A stretch of 64,000 nt of DNA from the NCBI GenBank assembly GCA_036785705.1, contig JAWUZG010000029.1:17189501-17253500 (forward strand), given 5' to 3'. Each line of letters begins with the position of its first letter. Within the stretch, counting starts at the first letter, position 1. The position numbers were made by a program, and so were the translations under genes. Below the pieces are notes generated by a model, which saw nothing but the letters and a program-made list of their open reading frames with translations, had not been told where the DNA came from and searched no databases. This DNA is from Acanthornis magna (lineage: Eukaryota > Chordata > Aves > Passeriformes > Acanthizidae). Positions 25,801 to 37,800 of the stretch are shown one piece after another.

Positions 25801-28800
25801 AAGGACAAAAAATCATGCCACTACAAATGAACACAAAACCAAAAAATACCCAGGAACAGAAAATCAAGTCATGATGATAACTAAAGTTTGTAAAGACAAT
25901 TATTGAGAAAATAAAAAGAGGAGGGATTGAAAGGAATAAGGGAGTGTCTTTACAAACTGCTGGTAAGATAAGACCTGAGTCTAATGGTAAGATAAGACCA
26001 ATACTGAAAGATAGAAGAAACAATGGGAAGGATTTCCATAGGAATTCCAGTGATTGACTACCCCAAGACTGTGAATAAACTACAGGAACAGAGACATAAG
26101 AAAAAGAAGAAAGGGGGGATGTGTATTAAGAGTGTCTGCATTAGGGGGGATGTATATTACGAGTGTCTGCATTAGGTGTTCCAGGAAGTCTGTACCTCTC
26201 GAGTACCTCAGCCAATGGGGAAAGAGAGAGGGAACCTGCGGCCAGGAAATTAGGATAAAAAGAGGCTGCAAAACCCCTAGCAATTTGAGAGTCCCCATGG
26301 GAAATGCCCATAACCTCTCCCTTTATTCATGAATAAAGTTACAGGACTCCTCTGTCTCCTTTTTGGACCTAAACCTCTGGTGTTTGTGGTTTAATTTTTT
26401 CTGACACTCTGTTTGCAAAAATGTAACTCCAGAAGAGTTGCGATACATTCATAACTATTGGTTCCACACAGAGAATCGTCTTGCAAAAAGTCTTACCTTT
26501 GTCTATATCTGTTGCAAGATGTTCACTTGAACTCTGAGTTTCTGCATGCTTAACTATTAAAAAGAGGAGAAGTGGAAAGAAAATGTTCAAATGGAACAAC
26601 ACCACAAACAAATCTGAAGGCATTCAAAGGCAGACACTTACCTTTTCTGCATTTCTCTTTAATTACACCATCAAGCTTTCCCTGTTAAAATTAAGAAATA
26701 CAAAATTTTTATGCCATACATATTTTTTAGAGTATCAGCTCTTAAAGAGCATGAAATCTGTATCAACATTTCAAAGGTCATTCTTCAGCTGGAAAATTGC
26801 TGTTTATTTAGTCAATATCCAAAAAAAAGTAATTTTATTGTTTCAGTATCTCTTACACTAATAGCTTCCTTTCCCCCCAAAATACTAAAAGCAGCTTCAT
26901 GCAAAGACAAGGAAAGCCTTACCTGTGCCTTTTTTAGCTCCTTTTCAAGCCTTTTCTTTTCAGTTTTTAGTTGTCTGAAGTCCTGTGTATGCTTTGTTGC
27001 AGCCTCTTCAAAAAAGAGAGCCAAAATTCAAGTTAGAAACTATACTATGAGAAGCCACTAATTTAAATGGTGCTGGTCACTAGTTCGCAAATCAAATTAC
27101 CAGAAAAAAACAGACAGTGACAAATACAAATCTACTGAAGTTATATTTTGGTTCATTAAGACAACAACCCATGCATACAAGGATGTTGCCTTCTACTGCA
27201 TAATTACTGTTTTGAACCACTGTATTAACATTTATTCGTTTTCTCAATTATATGCAAGAATGAAGTGAAATAAGGACATAAAATTGAGGTGCAAGGGTTT
27301 TTTAACATGTTTTATTCACTTATTTAAGAGAGCTCTGATTCAAAGATGAAAACACCATAGCCAGCTGCATTAAAAGATCCAGACAGCACTCAAGACTAAT
27401 AGAGAAGAGGACCTCATCTCTTAATGTCTAACGGACACCTGGGAATAGGGCAGATGGGTGGAAATAGAGGGTACAGAGTAGGTGAGAACTAAATGTGAGG
27501 TTCCTAGAAAAATCCTCAGGTGACAGAGTTAGCTGAGAGAAGTCCTGAGAGCTCAGCATGATGACATATATGGATAGGAGAGGAAAGAAATGGAATCTGC
27601 CTGCTAACCAAATCAGAAGAGAGCACATTAAAACAAAAGGCATTAAAAAGGCACCTTGGGTAGCAGGCAGACAAAAAACTAATCATGGCAAAATTTCATA
27701 CTGACAAAAGATATGAGGTCTGAGACATTTACTGAACTCAGAAAAAACCAAAACAGATAAAATAGTTATTGAAATTGGACCTAACACATACTCTCTCTCA
27801 GTATTTTGTTCTAGTTCTGCCAGAATTTGAGATTTTGAAGGCAAGTGTGTAAAACACCTCGCTGTCCTGTTATGGAACTCCAAAATTCTCATCTAAACAA
27901 ACACCTTTTACGTGTACTTTAGAGTAGGATTCAGGGGGTTTCTAACACTAAGATATAAGTCGTCCAGTTCACTGTATTTTAAACAATGGTAAGCACAGCT
28001 ATAAGCATGATAGGAATGCAAATATCTGCCTTGCCAATTGATGGAACAGCAGTGAAGTCTCAGAAAGTCTAATGTATATCCACCCCCTACCAACAAAACA
28101 AGAAAAACACAGTGCCATGAAGCCAGCGTTTTCTCTCCATGTAAAAACAAAGCAAGCAAACAAACAACCAACCAACCAAAATACAAGTGCCAGAATATTT
28201 AGAAATCAGAAAATATGCATCATGATCACCATATACTTAAATATGATCATAAACATGAAGAATCCTGCCAGGATTATTAGAACACTGGAGCACATGACCT
28301 ATAAAAACAGTCTTGTTGAACTAGACTTAATTAGCCAGAGGTGAAAACATAACAAATCTTAGAAGGAATCCAAGAACAACTTTTCTGCACAAGGAGGTAT
28401 CAAAAAGATGGAATGAGACTGTTCACTGCTGTATGGTAGACATTAGGTGTAAACTGAAACATGTTTTCAGCTAGTTATAAGGAAAAACAAGTCAGTGAAT
28501 CAGGTTGCCTGGACAGACTGGTCAGACACCATCTTTTGAAGTTTTCATGACCAGAAGTCCCCTTCCAACTTCATCTATGTCATGTGCGTAAGACATCCAG
28601 TACAAAACATTCTGCAGGAAGGCTGTTGTAAATCAGAGACTAAGCACGTCACATAATACTGCACTGCCTTGCTCCTTGGGCCTCAAAGTTAAAGTCGCAG
28701 TTCCTCTGGATAGAAAAGGAAAAAAGATTATGTTACTGTACTGTTGTCCTACTCAATGTAGAAAGTTACCTTCAAGTTTTTTCACTTTTGCTTCCAGTTT

Positions 28801-31800
28801 CTTTCTCCTGTTAAAAAGAACACATTAATAGATCATATTTTAAATAGAATTATGTTGCATGAAAAGTCAGAAAAAAATAAATCTAGCCATTCAGAGAAAA
28901 CACATCTCCTATACCCAGGACCTGTGAGACTAGTGAATCCCTGAAGCTGAAAAATTAAATTGGTGGCATGTTGCTGACATTCTCACACAAATAGCTGTAT
29001 CTGTTACAGAGGCAAAGTTTGCTTTTAAGAGAATTAATCCACTAATCCAGGTACATAAATATACCTTTAGCTACAACTTGGAATTAGAAATACAACCCCA
29101 GAAAACTGGCTGCTGTTTTTTGCATTACTATGATGTAATGCGGACAGGTTAGTTTTACTCCTTAAAAACAATCAAGCTTTGCTTACAATGAATAATATCT
29201 AAGCAATGAGATAATCAGGAATAGCCTTCAGGATCACTTATTTCGCACACCTTTTGGTTCAGAACATCCAGGTGCTTTAGACTGAAGCCAAACCAAAAGA
29301 AAAAATATTATGCATCCTGAACAATTTTAACTTCAGCATTTCCAACCCTACCTTATATGGAAAACACACAGAAACTAGAAAATAAAGAAATAGAAAAGTA
29401 AACATTTTTATTATTTTCTTCTGTTAAATCTCAATATCCCAGAAACTGTTGTGGCAAGTAGAGGGTTCTACCAATGCTCACTGATCACTTTCATGAGCAG
29501 AACACAGCTCAACTATTCCCTACATTAAAACCTGTGTAATGGACTGAGATTTACAGTCTAAGCCTTTCTGGATGTTCAGGCTTCAATTACCACTTCAGAC
29601 ATGAACTGGAATATATTCAAAACCCACTCATAAATGGGACAATTGACCACCTTTTGCATATTCAGTAGTTAAAGCATTTATAGTATAAAGTAATAGACCG
29701 ATGATTCTGTGCCTTCTCAGTCTGAAGAGGTTTATACTTACTTTCCTATATAAGGACAGTCAAGCCTTAGGTGAGAATTTCAGCAAAATTCCTCATAAAA
29801 CATCTTCACAGAAAAAAAAAAAGGCGGGGGGGAGTTGTCCTTTAGAAAATGGGAGGTAAGAAACTTCTGTTTCTCTGTAAGTTATCTTCAAATGAATGCA
29901 CAGAAGTACTACATCTACAATGCATGGACATTGGAAGCAAGATCAGTTGACACAGGAAGACTAGAAGGACGCTGGCTGCCATCACAGGGAGGAGACTGAT
30001 GCAGCCAAAGTTCAATTAGAATTCAAGCTGACCAGCACTCCAAAGGACACAAAAAGGGCTTTCCAAAATATCTTAACAGCAAATGGAAGATCAGAAATAA
30101 CATTGGCCTTGATGAGGTTAATCATGTCACAAAGAGGGATGCAAAGCAGACATGTTTAACGCCTTCTTCACATCCGTCACCAATCATCTGTTACCAATGA
30201 CAGACCCTGAGGACTCCCAGAAACCTGTGCTGGAAGACCATGACTGGCTTGTTCAGCTTAGGAAAGAGAAGGCTAAGGGATGACTCCATCACAGTTTACA
30301 ACTTCCTCAGTGGGAGACAATGGAGCAGAAGGTGCTGATCTCTCTCTGGTGACCAGTGATAGGACAGAAGGAAATGCAATGAAGCTGCATCAGTGGAAGT
30401 TCAGATGGGACATTAAGAAAAGGTTCTTCAGTGAGATGGTGGTTGGTCAGGATCCCCAGGGAAGCGGTCATTGACACCAAGCCTGTCAGAGTTCGAGAAG
30501 CATCTGAATGACAGTCCTAGTCCTACAGTTTAGTTTTAAGTAGTCCTGTGAGGAGCAGGGAGTTGGACTCAATGATCCTCATAGGTAGTTTTCAACTTGA
30601 GATAGAAGTCCTGTGATGCAAACAACTAAGAATCTAAATAAACAGCCAGCCACTAAATGTCAACATTATCACTGCACTAATATTTATAAATTAAATGCTC
30701 ACATTTACACATGCAGTACTATACTCATTTCATCAACAACTACATTAGGAAAATAGGAAGACATTAAATCTAGCAATTTACAAAAAGCAGTTTGCAGATG
30801 ATGCATTTGGGCAGAACTCCTCTTACGCTGCACAGCTCAAGTTCCTATCTGATCTTTAAGATACATGCACAACTGCAGCAGACAGAATGCTATGCTAACA
30901 GAAGTCGTACTCCATAGGAATTGCCATCCTTGTAGAATATTCAGATCTCAACTAGGCAGTCCTAAGCAAGCTAACTTTGACACTGGCTCTGAATGGCAGA
31001 TTGGACAAAAGAACTTGAGTGATAATTTCTGACCTATTTTTTTTAACAGTAACTGTAGATTAACAGTAATTTTATGAATGATTCACTATTACTCTGCTTC
31101 TGAAAAAATCCAGCTCTCAAATTACTGAATTCATATGACTTACTGCTTGAAATAGCCTCAGTGTCAGAGGTAAACAAAACAGCTATAGTATCACAAAATT
31201 GAGGTTGAAGTTGCAAGAATCCTCTGGAAGTTATCTTGTCCAGCCTATGCTGCTCAAACAGGGCCACCTATAGCTCACTGCCCAGGACCATTTCCAGATG
31301 GCTCTGAGTATCTCCAAAGATGGAGAGGCCACAAGCTCCCAGGGCAATCTGTGGAAGTACTCAGTTATTTTCGCAGTGAAAAGTGTTTCCTGATGTTCAC
31401 AGGGAACCTTCTGTATCTTAGTTTGTGCCTACTGCCTCTTGTCTTGTCTCTGGGGTCCATGGAAGTGAACCTGGCTCTGTCTTCTTTATACTCTCCCTTC
31501 AGGTATTTATAGACATTGATGATACCACCCCTGACTCTTTCCTTCTCCAGACTTAACAGTCCCAGTTCTCTCAGCCTTCTGTCAATGGAGAGATGTTCCT
31601 ATCCCTTAATCACCTTCATGGTCCTTCACTGAACTCAGTCCTGTGTACTTGTGTCTGTCTAGTATTGAGGAGCCCAGAACTAACACAGTACTTCAGGGGT
31701 GGTGTCAGCAGTGCTGAGCAGAAGAGAAAGAGAATCTCCCTAAGCTTGCTGGCAAAACTTTGTTTATTGCAGACCAAGATACCGGTAGCGTTCTTTGCCA

Positions 31801-34800
31801 CAAGTGCATATCATTGGCTCATGTCATGAGAGCACCCCAAGCTGGGGTCCACCTAAGCAGCCCCCAGCATATACTGATGTATGTGATTGTTCCTCATCAC
31901 TTGCAGGGCTTCACACTTCTCCTTGCTGAACTTCCCAAGGTTTCTGTCAGCTCATTTCATCAGCCTGTCAAGCTTGTGCTGGATAGCAGCATGCCCCTTT
32001 GTCCCATCAGTCACACTTGTGTCATCAGCAAGCTTGCTGACAGTAGGCTCTGGTCCATCATGCACAACCACTAATAAAGATGTTAAACTGGACTAGACCC
32101 ACTAAGCAGCCCTTGCTGTCTCCCCCGGGGAGGAAGTAGGTGTTACCTACTGGTCTCCAACTAAACTCTGCACAGTGTTCATTATCATACTCAAGACCCA
32201 GCCATTCAGCCAGTTTTTGATCCACTGTCTGCTCATCCAGCCACTACAGCACCAGCCTAAGGGGCTATGATAAAGTTGTTATGGGAGACAGTGTCAGAGA
32301 TCTTATTGATGGCCTGTCAGATACTAGTCACTGTTCTCCCCTTACCTAGCCGACATGCCAATTAATAAGGTCAGTGAAGCACAACTTCCCTTTGGTGAGA
32401 CAATGCTGTCTACTCCTGAGGAGCTTCTTGTCCTTCACATGCCTCAAAATGACTTCAAGGATGATCTACTCCATCACCTTCCCAGGGATCGAGGTGAGGC
32501 TGACTTGCCTGTAATTCCCTGGCTCCTCCTTCTTGAAGATATGAGTGACAGAGGAGACAAGCATTATATCTATACTGACACAATAAACTGCCAGCACATT
32601 TGAGTGGTCAGCTCCCTCTTAAGATGCGGTTAACAATGGGGTAGCCGCTCTCTTCTGTTCTTAGACAGGACGATGTGCTAAATATTCCATTAAGCTCGCA
32701 GTACTTTCGGTACAGCTGTATGTGAAATAAGTGTATTCCGGCTGAAGAAGTAACAAGTGACAACAATGTTAATCTTCTCATACAGTCTTTTGGGTAATAG
32801 TGGCTTGCTGCTGTTCTTGTGAATACCATATGTTTCACAAGTCATGCAAAGATACTAGGGTAGGTCTTTTGAGAAATGCTTCAGTCACTTGATCATCTCC
32901 ATGGACCTTCATTAGATTCTCTCCAGTATACCCACATCTCCAGCACAGAGAAGCCCAGAACTGGGCACAGTACTCCCAGCATGGCCTCATCAGTACTGAG
33001 CAGAGGGAACCAATCACCTCCTTTGACCTGCTGGTAGCACTAAAATAGCTTAGAAATACCAAAGTTAAAAATGATAACCAGCTTACATGGAAGCATGGAG
33101 CCACCAGTGGGAGTCCCATTGGGATGTGTGCTAGAACACATCAGAAATAAAAGGTGACTACAAAAGCAGTAGAAGGGTCTTAGAATTCCAAGTCAGGAGA
33201 GAGCGGTCACTGGTTTTGATAAATGCAAAGTGATGCACAAAAAGAAAAATAACCACAACTACCAACACTTTGCCATATATTAGCTGGTTCTCTTTTGAGA
33301 GCATGAGTACCTTCCCACACAACATTGAGAAGTCACAGTTCCCTGATAGAGGTAATTTAAACGTATTAGAGGATTAAAAAGCAATTAGACAAGGTCATTA
33401 GAGTATTCATCAAGAATGGTATGAGTTAACACACACATATGCTCCAGGCAAGGAAGTCTCTGAGTGACTGCTTACTGGAAAAACAAACTTGGGGAATCAG
33501 GGCACAGCTTCAGAATATTCAGCATTATGTCAGCAAAAATGGCTTCTGCACTTTTGATGCCAAATCCCTCCTGCTCATTTGCAAACATGGTAGACAGTTC
33601 ACTGTGAACTGCTGAGCTGTTCCATTAAAATCTATTATTTTAAGGCCTGATTTTAGTACAGACCACTATGGCAATATCATTCCTATATTGGCTTCAGAGA
33701 CTTAACAGCGAAACTGAAATGGATGGCAATAAAAAAAAGCCAAGACCAAGAATCACTTAAAACTAGAGAAACTACAGCTTTTTCTCAATTTCATCCTGTT
33801 CTTAAAGACTTTCATTAAACAACCACCTAAAGACACTTCAAGACAAGACAATAATTACACTAACACTGCACTCAGAGTGTTTGCTACAAAACTTAAGATC
33901 ATTCTTCCATCAACTCCTTGTTCTAAGAACCCTTAAGTACCAAAATTTTAGCAAAATGGAAAGGATAACTAGATAAGGTACATGACCAAGTTTGGAAGAG
34001 GTAAGAGGGACAAAGAAAGGTTGTGAAAAAAAGAAGCATCACTCACACAGCATCACTGTTTACTATTTCTTCTTTAACTTTAACATATTCCAGTTGACTC
34101 TCCCGATAAATCTTGAGAGAACTCTGAAGAAGGAAAGCACAGTTAAAATATGTCCATACTGAGGCAAAAAAAGCCCCCAGATGGCAGACATCTTACCTAT
34201 TCTAATGAGAACAGTGCATAGACAAAAAGGTATATCCAATAAGAAAAGAAGCAAGTTGAAAAGTCAGATTATCCTCCTTCTTTAAAGGCAAACATTGTAA
34301 CAAACACATAAATCTCTATATGTCTATCTATCTTTTGAGTATGTGCCTTCAACACCTAGCTGGACAGGAACCTGAAGCTGAAGTCAAGAGCCTAACTATT
34401 ATACACCATAGATATAACTCTATTTTGTCAGAAAGAATGCCATCAGGACATCAGCTACTAATGCTTGCTGAGAGAAGAAGAATTATAAAACCATTCTAAC
34501 ATAGAACACGAACTAGGTACAGCAACAAAGCAAATAATATTCTGTCTTATACAATCATGAAAAAACTACAAGAAAGAAGGTGGGGTTTCCTCTTCGAAAT
34601 AATAATAATGCCTAGAAAATACATACATTTAGGTGATTTGAACAATCTAAACCTTCTTTCCTGTAGAATAGATCTCAGCTAAGCAATGGGAGAGAAATTA
34701 GGAATAAACTCAAGAAACTAATAACGTAAAAACATATGTTCAAAAAGGTAACAGAAGCATAACCCTATTCTGCACAGACCCTCTTTCCTGGCACCTTTTC

Positions 34801-37800
34801 AGTAGTACAAGTTATATACAATAATATGACAAAATCAGAGCAGAAAACCAAAGGAGTCTGAATGCTCCTCCTTACTTCCTAAGTGAGGAAATAAAAACAA
34901 AATAATTTGATCAAAGATCGTAAGAGCTGCAACATCCTAAGCTTTTTGCCTTGCTGCAACTTGAAGTCATTCAATTAATTTCACCTTAACCCAGAGCTAC
35001 CTGTCCCAATGAGCTGGAAATAACAACTGAGCTCATTAAAGTCAGCTTATTTAAAACGAGCATTAAATATATACATTTCCTTCAACAGAAAAAATGCAAG
35101 TTATTTAAACGTTACAAGCCCACCTTTTTTTCTTCCAACTCTGCCTTCAAGGAACCCAACTCTTCCTGGCACTTTTCCAGAGGCAGAATTTTCTGTAACA
35201 TCTTCTCCACTTGGCAACGAAGAGTAGAGATCTCTCTGAAATGAGGTGTGCAATTAAAAAAGAAGTTGCCAAAACACAGATGCTTTCAAACTCAGTAATC
35301 TGATTCTTCAGTCAAGTGTCTGAGAATTCTGCTTTTATCCTATGGAAAAAATGCTGTGAGATATACCCAAAAGCTTTAAGAGTTTCAGTGTTCTCATTTT
35401 TCTATCCATTTAAAGAAAATCCAAGATCTGATTTAAAGACATTACACTGAGCCTAAAGCTAGATTCAAACAGATGGCATGTGCCACAGAGGTATGCTGCC
35501 TACACCAAAGTGCCAGTAATAAGTGTCTCTGCATAGATACAGAGTGTTGTGAAATAAGAACAGAGTCCAACTGCAGTGTTTCTCAGCTGGCAGGTTGGAG
35601 TCTATAAAAATTATATGCTACCTCTTTCTCTAAAATCATATAGAATAATCAAGGGCACACAGACACAACTCTAAAGTCAAAATGCTTCACACAAATGTGG
35701 ACACCCCAAATAGGTTTACATTTAACCACCACCAAAAGATGAGCTTCACATCTCTACTCCGTCACTTAAGACTCTTACTAACACAGGGCCAGGAAAGAAT
35801 CCCACATAGGCATTGTAGAAGAAGGACAGATTTCTCTCCTCTTCAAAGATATCTTTGCTAACTATGGCCTAGGAAGCATAGTAGAAGTACCATATTAAAA
35901 GCACAGCCTAGACCCATGGCTGTTGCTATTATACCGTCAGACTCCTAAAACTAACCACGAAACAGAGAACATAGCATCTTTAGTAAACAATATAAATCAA
36001 ACTTACCGTTCAGCAAACTGAAGCTGTAATCTCTTGTTAAGGTAGAAATTAAAAACAGTTTATCTAATGTCCATATTGTATATTTCAATCCAACTGCCAC
36101 TTGCAAAGAAACATCAAGTAAAGACTTTCTTGCACAAAAAAACCTCCACAAGACTTGCAGAACTGTTTAATACATGCATCTCGATACATTTGTAGTGAAT
36201 AAGCAGAGCTTCTTCTGTTACATGAAAAAAATGAGTAATTCTCAGCAACACAGATTTCAAATAGACCATCTTAAACCACATACTAGAAACAGGCAAATCT
36301 TAAGTGGATAGTTTTAATTCCAAAGGTCTGTTTTCTTCACAAAACCTACCCAGTTTGTTCTTTATTAGAGACATCATCTCTTAACTTAAATAGAAAGCCT
36401 CAAGCCCTTTTATAAGAAATGTTATAGGTATACTAATTATTTAAGAACACAAATAGAAAACTAAAGGATATCAGTGCATTTCTGTTGATACTCTGTCAGC
36501 AAATGACTGCAAGAAAAGAGAAAAACAGACATTACTCATTTTCTCACGAGATTTTGACAATCATGTGTAAGCGTATCTTACCTTTTGCTTTATAGATAAA
36601 TAGAGAAAGTGTAAGATTGGTTTGCATTTTCTAATAGTAGTTGATATAACCCTTTCATTCCATTAAGCCATTCAAATCTCAAATCAAACTGCCTTAAGTA
36701 GAAAAAAAACTAACTGGCAATTACATGAATTTGTAGCCACTACTAATTGCAGCTTTAAAAAAAATACTGAGGTAAAGGACATACTCTACATATAGATATT
36801 AGAAGACACACACATATATATATATATACACATACACACATATATATATAAAAAACATGTTCCCAAACTTGAAAGATGTTGTCCTAAAAAAGAACACACA
36901 TCTCAGAAAAATAGTTCAAAAGACCCTAAAGTGCTTTAATCTTTACCTTATTCTCCTAGCACAAATAAAAGAGTAACACGCTGATCCAACAGGGCCATGG
37001 GACACAGCACTAAGGAAAGTTACTCTTTCCTCAAATGTTACTTTTTTAAAGAACAAAGAGAAGAAAGGACAAGAACGAGTAATACCACGGCAGTTACCCC
37101 AATACAGAGAGGGCTGCACTACTTTCTATTGAATACTTAAGAGTAATCTAGTAACGCAAAAAAGAAAGGCTGAGCTGCAAGAAGTTAAAGAAGAGGCAAT
37201 TTCCACAAGGAATATATGCAGAAAGAAGAGGGACACAAAGTTTAGAAAAAGAAAGAACAGAAAAGAAATCACAAGAGAGTAAAGGAGCTTTGAAAAAAGG
37301 GTCCTAGTTAAGAGACCCTAGCTTAAATACTCTATGGAAACTAGAATGCAGGACTGGCATTTCGATTCACTAAAGCCAGATTGACATGTATCTGGGAAAG
37401 GGTAATAAGAAACAAACCATTACAATTAGAAAACATAGCATGGATATTAGGCCATAGTATGGAGGTATACACAACATATCTTGATATATTATTCCACACA
37501 ATCACATGTTGATGGTATTTGAGAAGAATTGGAAGCAAACACAGAAGAGAAAGCAAACTGTAAGAATAATTTTATAACCATACTGTTCTGAACAATGTTC
37601 AGCTTAGCTTTTCATATGCTCATATTTAATCCCAACAGAATTTCAGAAATTAATGATCAGACTAAATTCTGCTGAAAAAGTTCATATACATCTGCACTCA
37701 ACTTTTAGTTCTCATATTCTTCACAACAGAAAAATGAAATAAACTAGCAAAATTAAATTAATGAAATCATAAATATAAATAAATAAATAACTTCAAAGAT

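Larger units (their letters stand above)
8786..26406 (+). mobile_element. Endogenous retrovirus B, complete provirus split by a nested provirus
   Basis: Two LTRs flank primer site, gag, protease, pol, env and a purine tract in retroviral order. Both ends have TG...CA termini and an exact 5-base target duplication, CTCTG, at 8,781-8,785 and 26,407-26,411. The p30-like capsid, pol order and GDW/GPF-type integrase tail place it near the gammaretroviruses. Every gene has stops or frameshifts, so it is defective. It lies in an ICE1 intron, antisense to the gene. Provirus A (11,801-21,038) sits inside its pol. Confidence 0.93.

Noticed and set aside
25400..26023. 207-codon open frame on the minus strand
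   Set aside because: It is antisense to the provirus B env and LTR, whose plus-strand motifs explain the region.
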